From Flavobacterium gelatinilyticum (GTDB taxonomy: Bacteria > Bacteroidota > Bacteroidia > Flavobacteriales > Flavobacteriaceae), in NCBI RefSeq assembly GCF_027111295.1, contig NZ_CP114287.1:248001-312000 (forward strand): a stretch of DNA of 64,000 nucleotides, read 5' to 3'. Position numbers and translations under genes: made by a program. The notes beneath the pieces are model-generated. The model saw nothing but the letters and a program-made list of their open reading frames with translations. It was not told the origin of the DNA and searched no databases. Below are positions 55,135 through 63,522 of this stretch, piece by piece (the first letter of the stretch is position 1; every line of letters starts with the position of its first letter).

Positions 55135-56760
55135 TTATTTTAGTTTATTCTCAGTGTCTTTGTATGTTCCTGTGATCGTAACATTGCTTCCTTTTGTAAC
55201 TTTTCCGTAAATAGTTATAGTAGAATCGTTACCCACAAATTCGATTTTTGCACCGCTGTTTAAAAGCAGGTTACCCCAGATTACAACTGATCCTTCAACA
55301 CGAAGTACCGCACCACTGTTGATTGTAAGCTGTGTAGGGTTTGCCTGAAGGTATTTACCCTGAGATAAACTTCCTCTCATATTAAATGTACCATTGCTGT
55401 TTAATATTAGGTCGCTTAAAACAGCGATTGATCCACAGTGAGTTAATATTGCTCCAGAATTTACAATAGCTGAATTGATAGCTGTTGCTCCCTGATACGA
55501 TTTAATGTCATTAGAATTTAAAATCAGGTTAGCTCCCTGATTGTATACAGGATATGTTAAGCAGCTGGCAAAAGTAGCGTTTGGTTTTTCCATTTTAATG
55601 ATTTTCAAACCGCCTGTTCCGCTTGCAACATAAATATAGTTACCGCTTGATTTTACATAGTTTGAAGAACCCGCAATACCTACATTACCTAATAAATTAA
55701 GCTGAGAAGCTGACTGGTATACATTTAATCCTAATGCACCGTTTGCTACGAATGCATAACCGTCGTTTATTGAAACGGCATTGGTAACATTATCTTCTGC
55801 AGCAGCTGGTATAGCAATAGTCTGCGATTTCACACCGCTGTTGATGTCGTAAACACCAAGACCATTTGGACCTTCAGAAACAAAAAGTTTTGTTCCTTCG
55901 ATATCCATGGTTCTTTTAGCACCGCTGATATCGGTAGAAGTGGTGAAGCTTTTTTGTAGAGCTAAAGTCGCTGGATTGTAAATATTTACACCTTTTGTAC
56001 CGCTTAAAGTCACTAATTTATCTGTACTTAAGGCAATAGAACGTAAATCAGCAACAGTAACTTTTCCTTCTGCTGCTTTTGTAGAACTGTTTATTTTAAA
56101 TAAACTTCCGTTATCTCCTGTTACGGCAAAATAAGCAGATGAATTAGCAGCAACGTCTGTAGTTACTCTGCTTTCTAAATAATTGGTAGTAAATTTATCT
56201 GTAAGTAATCCTGAGCTTAACGGCATGTTAAATACCAAAGCAGGATTTGATTTAAGTAAAGGATCTTTATCAATGTCTTTTGCCGCTCCAATAATTAAAT
56301 TACCATTAGAGTAGGTAAGAGACGTAATATCAGTATTAGGTATTAAAGCTGATGTTACTAATTTTGGCTTGTAAGGATCTGAAACGTCGATAACGTCAAT
56401 AGCTCCTGAATACACATCGCCTCTCATGATATAAGAAACGTAAGCATAATTTCCGTTTACGGCAACATGACTTGCCTGTAACGTTCTGCCGTTGCTGTCA
56501 ACCGGCGGTTTAACCTCTGCAATTTGTACCAGTGGGAATGAAGTTGCAGCTGTTGCTGCCATTCTTCCGGTTACATTGTTGTTCTCAATGGCGATTACTC
56601 CGGCATTGGTTAAATCAAGCCTTTTGTTTAAGGCAGCTTGATCTGAATTAATTGTAATGTTTTCTACAGCCTGATTATCAGTGTTGTTGTCATTGTTGTC
56701 ATCACAACTGATAAAAAGAGAGATTGCTAATAATGAAAGCAAATAAACATTCTTTTTCAT
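55135..56760 (-). CDS. Lipoprotein with beta-propeller (LVIVD-like) and beta-helix-like tail
   Basis: A 541-residue protein. The signal ends LLAISLFISC, giving a lipid Cys followed by DDNNDNNTDN, an acidic stretch like the Flavobacteria surface-export signal. Residues of about 70-395 have propeller repeats such as GAIDVIDVSDPYKPKLV, GYAFVANGALGLNVYQ and NYIYVASGTGGLKIIK. The last part (ILNSNDIKSYQGATAINSAIV..., GAVLRVEGSVVIWGNLLLNSGAKI) looks like short beta-solenoid turns. No catalytic motif is seen. Probably surface-exposed, with binding or adhesion as the likely role. Confidence 0.75.
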   Translation of the reverse strand: MKKNVYLLSLLAISLFISCDDNNDNNTDNQAVENITINSDQAALNKRLDLTNAGVIAIENNNVTGRMAATAATSFPLVQIAEVKPPVDSNGRTLQASHVAVNGNYAYVSYIMRGDVYSGAIDVIDVSDPYKPKLVTSALIPNTDITSLTYSNGNLIIGAAKDIDKDPLLKSNPALVFNMPLSSGLLTDKFTTNYLESRVTTDVAANSSAYFAVTGDNGSLFKINSSTKAAEGKVTVADLRSIALSTDKLVTLSGTKGVNIYNPATLALQKSFTTSTDISGAKRTMDIEGTKLFVSEGPNGLGVYDINSGVKSQTIAIPAAAEDNVTNAVSINDGYAFVANGALGLNVYQSASQLNLLGNVGIAGSSNYVKSSGNYIYVASGTGGLKIIKMEKPNATFASCLTYPVYNQGANLILNSNDIKSYQGATAINSAIVNSGAILTHCGSIAVLSDLILNSNGTFNMRGSLSQGKYLQANPTQLTINSGAVLRVEGSVVIWGNLLLNSGAKIEFVGNDSTITIYGKVTKGSNVTITGTYKDTENKLK

Positions 56761-56791
56761 AACGGTGTTTTTAGGTTTTTAAAATTCGCTG

Positions 56792-56799
56792 CAAATATA
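56792..56799 (-). promoter_or_regulatory. -7 element TATATTTG for the lipoprotein gene
   Basis: An exact TAnnTTTG match on the minus strand, 31 bp before ATG 56760. Confidence 0.5.
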
Positions 56800-56913
56800 T
56801 GTCATAAAAATATTAGAATAAGACATTTTTCTTACGAAACTTACTGGCTTATAGTAATTTATATTAAATTTACAAAGAATTAACAAAAGATCCTAAAAAT
56901 AAAATCAAAAAAA

Positions 56914-56943
56914 AAGAGAGTATCCTTTTTTTGATACTCTCTT
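56914..56943 (-). terminator. Terminator of the His-rich protein gene
   Basis: AAGAGAGTATC/GATACTCTCTT, an 11-bp perfect stem with an 8-nt loop, then a run of T on the minus strand. Confidence 0.85.
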
Positions 56944-56968
56944 GTATTGATTACTAGTAATTTAGCAA

Positions 56969-57484
56969 TTATCTTCTTCCAGGACCTCCATGATGGTGGT
57001 CATCTCTGTCGTGACGATCGTGTTTTCCGTGGTGTTTATCGTGTTTGTCGTAATGTTTGTAATTTCTGTTATCATGACGACGCTCATTGTAACCATATAC
57101 CGGTCTAGGTTTATAAGGTCTTTGAGCCGGTCCGTGATATCCTCTGTAATATTTAACTTTATGAGCTTTAAAGTGATTATAAGGAGTTCTTCCGTGGTAA
57201 TCTGTCAAAACTACTTTGTAACCTCCGTATAAATCATAGTTTCTGTATTGTCTTGGTAAATAAGTTGTTCTAACCCATTTTCCTCTTCCGTAATAAATAA
57301 ACTGCGAAGCACGAACATCATAATACGCTTCAATATCAGGAAGATAATAATATTCCATTTCTGTATATCCTGCAGGTCCCCAGGCTGGAGGTGTTCCAAT
57401 ATTTACGTTTACAGATACCTGAGCTTGTGCGGCGTTTGCAACCAAAAGAAATAATCCGGCGATTGCTATTTTTATTGTTTTCAT
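56969..57484 (-). CDS. Secreted His/Tyr-rich protein
   Basis: A 171-residue exported protein with signal peptide AIAGLFLLVANAAQAQ. The middle shows aromatic-rich motifs YYYLPDIEAYYDVRASQF, KWVRTTYLPRQYRNYDLYGGYKVVL and ATPYNHFKAHKVKYY-type sequence. The last 45 residues are strikingly rich in His, Asp, Lys and Arg (KHYDKHDKHHGKHDRHDRDD). The tail could bind divalent metals (Ni, Zn, Cu). Related small proteins are frequent in Flavobacteria but uncharacterised. It is a single gene with a -7 element and terminator. Confidence 0.7.
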   Translation of the reverse strand: MKTIKIAIAGLFLLVANAAQAQVSVNVNIGTPPAWGPAGYTEMEYYYLPDIEAYYDVRASQFIYYGRGKWVRTTYLPRQYRNYDLYGGYKVVLTDYHGRTPYNHFKAHKVKYYRGYHGPAQRPYKPRPVYGYNERRHDNRNYKHYDKHDKHHGKHDRHDRDDHHHGGPGRR

Positions 57485-57536
57485 CTTTTCTAAAGTTTAA
57501 TTGTTACTCCTGTATAGAGATTTCCATATACCGTGC

Positions 57537-57544
57537 CAAAAGTA
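57537..57544 (-). promoter_or_regulatory. -7 element TACTTTTG for the His-rich gene
   Basis: An exact TAnnTTTG match on the minus strand, 52 bp before ATG 57484. Confidence 0.45.
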
Positions 57545-57676
57545 AAAAAACAATTGCATTATGTCGAATAAATGTGCGCTTTGACGAGTGGACTACCGCG
57601 TGGTTATTGGGTAAAATGCTGATAATGAAATGTTTTTATAAAAATAAAAAAGCAGCAGATTTCTAATTTATTCTGA

Positions 57677-59509
57677 TTATTTATAATCGACAATTCTTGG
57701 TTTTGCAAGCTCAAAACTCTGCAGGCCATAGTCTGTAGTTTCAAAAGTATTGGTTTTAAAAACGTTATCGCCCTGAAACGGAATACTTGGATAATAAGAT
57801 AATGAAAGCTGAAAGGAACTAAATACCAAATAGTCATTACTTATTAATAGACCTAAGGTAAGTTTTGAATACGCTTTGCTTTTAATCATGGCATTATCAG
57901 GATCGCCCATAACAGCAATCGAATAATTAAAAAACGGATTTAAACGGAATCCCCATAACGCATACGGAGAATACGTCTGCGTTTGCAGCGACAAAATAGC
58001 TTTGCTGGTTCCGTACAAAGCTGCATTGAATCCTGCGAGGCCGTTTCGCTCATTCACATTTAGTACGTCGCCAACAATATCATCACGGTTCATTCCTACA
58101 ACCACTTTGGGATTAACGAATTGGCGCAGTTTCCAGGTTCCAAGATTGAATAATTTGGTAAAATAATTGGATTCAAGCAAAAAAGCGGTCTGATACGTTT
58201 TGGACTGATGAAAGAAAGTTCCGGCTTCAAAATTCATGCTCAGAAAACCAAATTTGTAATAATTGCCAAAAGAAAACTGGGCGCCCACATAAGGCCTCCA
58301 AAAGGTGTTTTTGTACTGATAACCAAAGGTAATCCCGTAAATTCGTCCAATAGGAACGTCTTCGACTTGTCCGTTTCTAAAAATATAATTGTCCTTGATA
58401 AATTTACGTCTGTTTAATCCAACTCCCATTAAAAGCAGTTTTTCGCTTGCGTAGAAATGAGTCGGATCGTAAATAGAATCCGGTGTTTCAGTATATTCCT
58501 GATTTAAAAAGCGGGCCGAAACAATCAGATTGGTAATGGCTTGGTTTTCATCTTCGAATACTTTTGTGGCCTTTCCAATCCACATATCCTGAAAATTGTA
58601 TTTAAAAGGCTGAAACTTATAAGTTGAATCAGGAGCCTGCAGACTGTCTCTTCTAAAACTTTGTCCAACAAAAACACCGCCCGCCCATTTCGTTAGAGGA
58701 GAATAGAAATCCCTTTCAATATCAATGCTTTTGAGATAATTGTTATCTAAATCTACATTATAGTGCAAAGTAGTTCCTATATACGTGTTTTTGATGTTCG
58801 GAACTGTATAAATAACGTCATTGGCATTGGCACCATCGCTAAATCTGTTGGTAAAGCGATATTCTAGCTGCTGGCCAGTCCCAAAAAAGTCTTTTTCTTT
58901 AACTCCCACAGAAACCCTGCTGCTGGATATAGAAAATCTCGGAATGGTGCTCCAGGAATCCAAAACACGGATGGTTACGTCAACGGAATCAGATGCCGGA
59001 CTAGCCAGTTCATTTGTAATTCGCACGGCAGTAACGTAGCGCTGCGAACGAATCAAACGCTCAGATTCCTGAACTTTATAAGGATCATAAGGTGTGTTTC
59101 GTTTAAATAACAGCAGATTGTAAATCGCTATTTTTTTGGTTTTGAGATGAAAACGATTACCGGTTCTTTCAGCCCAGTTTTTGGGTGCTGCCGCAGTATC
59201 TGAAATCGAAAATCCAAACGGATCCAGCGTCACGATATTGATCTTGCGGATAATTTTTCCTTCATAGCGTTCTGTATCACTTGGCTCAATAATCTGATCT
59301 TTTTTTCGCGGTTTTTTTGACCTGAAAAGAAGTTTGTGAAGTGTCTGGGTAAATTTATTTTTTTTAGAATAATTCTTGATTTTTGTATAAATCTCTGTAC
59401 TGTCCTTTTTCTGAGGTTTTTCTGTTGTTGTTTTATCTGTCTGGGCAAAGATGCTTTGAAAACAAAAGCAAAAGAAAATAAGAATAAATATTTTTCTATT
59501 TGGTGACAT
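57677..59509 (-). CDS. Omp85-type outer-membrane barrel protein with POTRA-like region
   Basis: A 610-residue exported protein. The signal peptide is IFILIFFCFCFQSIFAQ. A basic linker follows, then a POTRA-like segment (KIIRKINIVTLDPFGF, YDPYKVQESERLIRSQRYVTAVRI). After that come about 16 amphipathic strands with FSISSSRVSVGVKEKDFFGTGQQLEYRF at the barrel start, a pattern reminiscent of BamA/TamA-related proteins. It should sit in the outer membrane, but it has only a single POTRA. The specific role, such as assembly or lipid transport, is unknown. Confidence 0.7.
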   Translation of the reverse strand: MSPNRKIFILIFFCFCFQSIFAQTDKTTTEKPQKKDSTEIYTKIKNYSKKNKFTQTLHKLLFRSKKPRKKDQIIEPSDTERYEGKIIRKINIVTLDPFGFSISDTAAAPKNWAERTGNRFHLKTKKIAIYNLLLFKRNTPYDPYKVQESERLIRSQRYVTAVRITNELASPASDSVDVTIRVLDSWSTIPRFSISSSRVSVGVKEKDFFGTGQQLEYRFTNRFSDGANANDVIYTVPNIKNTYIGTTLHYNVDLDNNYLKSIDIERDFYSPLTKWAGGVFVGQSFRRDSLQAPDSTYKFQPFKYNFQDMWIGKATKVFEDENQAITNLIVSARFLNQEYTETPDSIYDPTHFYASEKLLLMGVGLNRRKFIKDNYIFRNGQVEDVPIGRIYGITFGYQYKNTFWRPYVGAQFSFGNYYKFGFLSMNFEAGTFFHQSKTYQTAFLLESNYFTKLFNLGTWKLRQFVNPKVVVGMNRDDIVGDVLNVNERNGLAGFNAALYGTSKAILSLQTQTYSPYALWGFRLNPFFNYSIAVMGDPDNAMIKSKAYSKLTLGLLISNDYLVFSSFQLSLSYYPSIPFQGDNVFKTNTFETTDYGLQSFELAKPRIVDYK

Positions 59510-59598
59510 TCAGATTTATTATTAGACGTAATACAGGCGTTTATTTCTATGTGAATTTAAAGCAAATAAACTTACAATTTTTAAATGAGTGAATTATT

Positions 59599-60699
59599 TT
59601 AGTTTTCAGTTTTAACGCGTCTGACTCTCCACGTAAATCGTCTCGGAATATGATTTCCCATCAGATAACCCCATGGTTCAAGCGGTTCGATTCGGTCAAA
59701 AATTATTTTCAGGATAGCCAGCAGCGGGATAGCAAGGAACATTCCGGCAATTCCGGCCGCTGCACCGCCTACAATGATGCCCATGATCGAAACAAAAGCG
59801 TTTATTTCTACCTTTGAATTGATAATAAGCGGTACAAGTAAATTATTATCTATAAACTGAACAATGATATTTACGATCAAAATTCCAAGAATCATAGAAA
59901 TTTCAGCAGATCCTGTTAAAGATGCTAAAACGGTTATAATTCCGGCAATTAAAATCCCAATATACGGTACAAGATTTAAGATTCCGGTAATTAATCCCAG
60001 CAGAATAAAATATTTAATTCCGATAATCCACAATCCTAAACTGGTTAAAACGGCTACAACTATCAGCTCGATAATTAAACTGACGATATAATTATTAATG
60101 GAAACTTTTATCTGTGAAAGAATATCTTTTAAAACCGGATGATTTTCTTTTTTTATCAGTTTGGCAAAAAACAGCTTGAAGTGTTCTTTATATATCAAAA
60201 ATAAGAAAGTGTATATAACCACAATGGTACTGTCTAAAAGAACATCGCTCATGGATACAATAAAAGATCCCAAAGTTGCCTGACCGTTTTTAACCGAATC
60301 TTTAGTCACGGTATCAATATATTTTTTTTGCTCGCCAATGCTTACCTGAAAATTCTCTCTTATAAATTTATGAATTTCGATAATAAACGAATTGGCGTTT
60401 TTCTTAATCGTGTCAAAATCATTGGCCATATACGTAACCTGATACGATATAAAAACCAGAATCCCGACAATGACGGAGAGAAATAAAACCATGCAGACAA
60501 TCGCGGCAAGATGTCTGGGAAATTTAAGTTTTGTATTTAAAAAGGTAAAAATTGGCAGGAGCAGTACTGCAAATAAAAATGCCATTAAAACAGGCGTGAG
60601 GATATCTTTGGTAATACAGAATATGTAAGCAAATGAAATTAAACTTACTAATATGCACGCAAGTTTTGCATAAAATGGCAATTTTAATGGTTGAATCAT
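59599..60699 (-). CDS. AI-2E / PerM-family permease
   Basis: A 366-residue inner-membrane protein with about eight helices. Family features are a long amphipathic stretch after helix 3 and the conserved LGLITGILNLVPYIGILIAGIITVLASL and IQFIDNNLLVPLIINSKVEINAFVSIMGIIVGGAAAGIAGMFLAIPLLAILKIIFDRIEPLEPWGYLMG near the C-terminus. The name derives from a role claimed in autoinducer-2 export in E. coli, but most members transport unknown solutes or are Na+ antiporter-like. It lies in a minus-strand series with mscS and maf. Confidence 0.88.
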   Translation of the reverse strand: MIQPLKLPFYAKLACILVSLISFAYIFCITKDILTPVLMAFLFAVLLLPIFTFLNTKLKFPRHLAAIVCMVLFLSVIVGILVFISYQVTYMANDFDTIKKNANSFIIEIHKFIRENFQVSIGEQKKYIDTVTKDSVKNGQATLGSFIVSMSDVLLDSTIVVIYTFLFLIYKEHFKLFFAKLIKKENHPVLKDILSQIKVSINNYIVSLIIELIVVAVLTSLGLWIIGIKYFILLGLITGILNLVPYIGILIAGIITVLASLTGSAEISMILGILIVNIIVQFIDNNLLVPLIINSKVEINAFVSIMGIIVGGAAAGIAGMFLAIPLLAILKIIFDRIEPLEPWGYLMGNHIPRRFTWRVRRVKTEN

Positions 60700-60812
60700 T
60701 TTTGATGGAATTTTATTAGATATATGTAAAATGGTTAAGCAAATATTACGATTTCTTTAAATTAAATCGTTCCAGCTTTTCCTATTTACGTTATAAAATT
60801 TCCATTCAAAAA

Positions 60813-61343
60813 TTAATCAAAAAACTCTTTTTCCTCGTAATTCGACGGCATTATAGAGATTCCTTTTTGCAACAGAAGATTATTAGGAAAAACAATGCGC
60901 TCTCCGTCTTTGGTTTTTAAATTGACATGAAAAGTACTGATGTCTTCAATTTCAGCTTCGATAGGGAAGTCCTTATCGTGAATTTTGATGGTATCGCCAA
61001 TCCTGAAAGGAAATGAAAAAAATAAAACCATTCCCGATGTTATATTACTAAGAATAGACCATTGTGCAAACATTGCTACCCCAATAACGGTTGCGATAGA
61101 CGATATGGTGATAAAAATATCTTTTGTTTCAACTCCCCAGATTACAATTAAACTAACTGTAATCAGGATATTCATTAAAATATTGATGTATTTGATAATT
61201 AGATTGGTACGGTGTTCAAATATCTGACTTGAACTGGCAAATCTTTTTACTAAATTGGCAACTATAACTCGTAATACCAATAAAATAATAAGAAGAATTA
61301 CGGTTGCAAATATTTCGTGGCTGTACTCTTTAAATGAAAACAT
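60813..61343 (-). CDS. Mechanosensitive ion channel, MscS family (small)
   Basis: A 176-residue channel protein with three membrane helices: about residues 7-28, 48-70 (INILMNILITVSLIVIWGVETK) and a pore helix SIATVIGVAMFAQWSILSNITSGMVLFF. A beta domain follows (FPFRIGDTIKIHDKDFPIEAEIEDISTF, ERIVFPNNLLLQKGI). This is the minimal MscS core, shorter than E. coli MscS (286), without most of the C-terminal alpha-beta domain. It acts as a pressure-release valve. The gene begins 12 bp after the maf stop. Confidence 0.9.
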   Translation of the reverse strand: MFSFKEYSHEIFATVILLIILLVLRVIVANLVKRFASSSQIFEHRTNLIIKYINILMNILITVSLIVIWGVETKDIFITISSIATVIGVAMFAQWSILSNITSGMVLFFSFPFRIGDTIKIHDKDFPIEAEIEDISTFHVNLKTKDGERIVFPNNLLLQKGISIMPSNYEEKEFFD

Positions 61344-61354
61344 ATTATAATTTT

Positions 61355-61939
61355 TTACACTAATGTAGTCAAATATTCGTAAACTTTGGCTGTTGGCAGT
61401 CCCATAACATTGGTATAAGAACCTTCAACTTTTGTAACTGCCATAAAACCAAACCATTCCTGAATTCCATAAGCGCCGGCTTTATCATAAGGTTTGTAGT
61501 TTTCGATATAATACAAAATTGCTTCGTCTGACAGTTCTTTAAAAGTAACTTTTGTAACATCGTGCAAGAGGGCAGAAGCTTTATTGGTTTTAAAACAAAC
61601 CGATGTAATGACTTCATGAGTTGTATTCGACATCGATTTAATCATCTGAAAAGCATCTTCGGCATTTTTTGGTTTTCCTAAAGCTTTATCTTTAAGCCAG
61701 ACAATTGTGTCGCTTGTTATCAGTATTTCGTTATCATTCAGCTCGCCATCAAAAGCACTGGCTTTTAATTCGGCCAAATAATCAGTAATTTCAACCGCTT
61801 TTAATTCCGGAGGATAAATTTCTTCAACATCTTTTAACCGGATTTCAAAATCAAGGTCCAGATCTTTAAAAAATTGCTGCCTGCGGGGCGATCCCGATGC
61901 CAGAATTAATTTATATTTCTTAAGTTTTTCTTTAAGCAT
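61355..61939 (-). CDS. Maf-like nucleotide pyrophosphatase
   Basis: A 194-residue cytosolic enzyme that hydrolyses non-canonical nucleoside triphosphates such as dTTP/UTP or m5UTP analogues. Motifs: LILASGSPRRQQFFKDLDLDF (substrate-binding SxSPRR), SDTIVWLKDKALGKPKNAEDA and DKAGAYGIQEWFGFMAVTKVEGSYTNVMGLP. All are intact, and the length is normal. It overlaps the UbiA gene by 8 bp, so the two are coupled. Confidence 0.92.
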   Translation of the reverse strand: MLKEKLKKYKLILASGSPRRQQFFKDLDLDFEIRLKDVEEIYPPELKAVEITDYLAELKASAFDGELNDNEILITSDTIVWLKDKALGKPKNAEDAFQMIKSMSNTTHEVITSVCFKTNKASALLHDVTKVTFKELSDEAILYYIENYKPYDKAGAYGIQEWFGFMAVTKVEGSYTNVMGLPTAKVYEYLTTLV

Positions 61940-62855
61940 TGAATTGAATATTTAAGCTGATGACTAGCACGGATAAAATTCCGAAGAATAAAATCAGTTT
62001 TAAAATAGTACTCAGATGATGAAAATCCTTTTGCGTTTTGGCTCCAAATATTTTTACAATAAAATATAACAAAGGAGCTAAAACCGTGGCAAATGTGTAA
62101 AACGTTACAATCAACAGATTATTTTCAAAAAAATATTTATTTATGTAAAGTGCACAAAGAATAAAGGGAATTACAGCAAATCCCAAAGCGATTTTGGCTG
62201 CCCTGCTTTTTCCTATTGCAATAGGCAGCGTATTCATTCCCTGATTGTAATCGCCGTCCATATCTTCGATATCTTTCACTATTTCGCGAACAAAATTGAT
62301 CATAAAAGCAAAAACAGCATAATCTATTAATATCGAAAATAAACTGGCCATTTGTGCCTGGTTTTCTGAAGTTGTAGCCGGAAAAAGATCAAAAACGCCA
62401 ATAATCAAAACGCTGATGGAAAGAAGTAAAGCAACCACAAAATTTCCTAAAATCATGATCTGCTTTAGGTTTGTGGCGTAAAAATAAAGAAGCGAAGCAA
62501 TAAAAATAAACAACGAAGCAAACATTGGTCTCATAATTACATTCGATAAATAAAAACCTAATACAACGCCTGTAATATTAAGTCCGATATAAATATTGTA
62601 CGCTCTGGTTTCTGAAATTCCTCTGCCAATAACCACATCATTGGGTTTATTAATGGTATCTGTAGGAACATCGTAAATATTGTTGATTACATATCCGGCA
62701 GCGGCAATTAAAACCGTACTTAAAACCAAAAGTCCGTACTGCCAGTCAGCCAGCGCCAAAGGCACTTTTTGCTGTACAAATGAATAACGAAACAAAACCT
62801 GCATAAAAGCAAGCATCAGTAAATTTTTATATCGAATTAATTTTAGGTATTTCAT
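61932..62855 (-). CDS. UbiA-family prenyltransferase
   Basis: A 307-residue inner-membrane enzyme with about nine helices. The first Asp-rich motif is NNIYDVPTDTINKPNDVV and the second KDIEDMDGDYNQGMNTLP, both needed to bind the prenyl diphosphate through Mg2+. It attaches an isoprenoid to a small acceptor. In this family, homologues in Flavobacteria are annotated geranylgeranylglycerol-phosphate geranylgeranyltransferase, but the substrate cannot be read from sequence. Its stop overlaps maf. Confidence 0.85.
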   Translation of the reverse strand: MKYLKLIRYKNLLMLAFMQVLFRYSFVQQKVPLALADWQYGLLVLSTVLIAAAGYVINNIYDVPTDTINKPNDVVIGRGISETRAYNIYIGLNITGVVLGFYLSNVIMRPMFASLFIFIASLLYFYATNLKQIMILGNFVVALLLSISVLIIGVFDLFPATTSENQAQMASLFSILIDYAVFAFMINFVREIVKDIEDMDGDYNQGMNTLPIAIGKSRAAKIALGFAVIPFILCALYINKYFFENNLLIVTFYTFATVLAPLLYFIVKIFGAKTQKDFHHLSTILKLILFFGILSVLVISLNIQFNA

Positions 62856-62863
62856 TTTTTTAT

Positions 62864-62887
62864 AGGTTCTGAGGGGCTAAGGTGCTG
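62864..62887 (-). repeat. TTAG/CTCAG leader repeat upstream of the UbiA gene
   Basis: On the minus strand CAGCACCTTAGCCCCTCAG and then AACCT lie 9 bp before the ATG. The words CCCTCAGAACCT and CACCTTAG recur in the leader at 48119-48157. Further upstream, 62894-62940, short repeats like TTTGTCACTC and TGTATCTATG continue the pattern. Confidence 0.55.
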
Positions 62888-62952
62888 TTTTTTTTTAAGT
62901 TACATAGATACAGAGTGACAAAGCGGTAAAGATTTCTGTGTCTAGTAATAAT

Positions 62953-62992
62953 TATCTAAAAATCTAAAATCTAAAATCTGCAATCTAAAATC
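62953..62992. repeat. AATCTAAA short tandem repeat
   Basis: Five imperfect copies of an eight-to-nine-base unit (AATCTAAA, with one GC-containing variant) follow the KdsC gene stop on the minus strand. Similar filler is common between Flavobacterium genes. Confidence 0.6.
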
Positions 62993-62994
62993 AT

Positions 62995-63522
62995 TTAATC
63001 GTGTTGTCCGTTAAAATATTCCATCCATTTTCCTTGTACTTTCATAACCTGTTCGATTACGTCGCGGGCAGCGCCTCTTCCGCCTTTTACGTGCGAAATG
63101 TAGCGGCAGATGTTTTTAATTTCAGGAGTTGCATCCTGTGGAGAGGTTGGTAAACCTACCAATTTCATTACATGATAATCCGGAATATCATCGCCCATGT
63201 ATAAAACCTGTTCCGGTTTAATGTTGTTAGTTTCAGTATATTCTTTAAATGTTTTTACTTTATCAGGAGTTCCTAAATGAATATCGGTAATTCCTAAATT
63301 CTGAAGCCTTACGCGGACCCCTTCATTGCTTCCTCCAGAAATGATGCAGACATGGTAACCGCTTTCAACTGCAGCTTTCATTGCATAACCGTCGCGAATA
63401 TTCATCGTACGAAGAATTTCTCCTTCTGTGGTTACAAAAACCGAACTGTCTGTAAGTACGCCATCAACATCAAAAATAAATGTTGTAATGTCGTTCATCA
63501 TTTCTTTATAACTTTTTGCCAT
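62995..63522 (-). CDS. KdsC-like HAD phosphatase (KDO-8-phosphate phosphatase type)
   Basis: A 175-residue tetrameric-type HAD phosphatase. Motif I is FDVDGVLTD, the loop after it is short as in the C0 subfamily, motif II is CIISGGSN, the Lys lies in LGTPDKVKTF and motif IV is YMGDDIPDYHVM. The usual substrate is 3-deoxy-D-manno-octulosonate 8-phosphate, giving KDO for lipopolysaccharide. It overlaps the upstream DUF2520 gene by 17 bp. KDO synthesis partners are not in the window. Confidence 0.9.
   Translation of the reverse strand: MAKSYKEMMNDITTFIFDVDGVLTDSSVFVTTEGEILRTMNIRDGYAMKAAVESGYHVCIISGGSNEGVRVRLQNLGITDIHLGTPDKVKTFKEYTETNNIKPEQVLYMGDDIPDYHVMKLVGLPTSPQDATPEIKNICRYISHVKGGRGAARDVIEQVMKVQGKWMEYFNGQHD

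Noticed and set aside
62953..62992. A CRISPR-like or microsatellite array near the KdsC gene.
   Set aside because: Units are only 8-9 bases with no spacers; a short tandem repeat.
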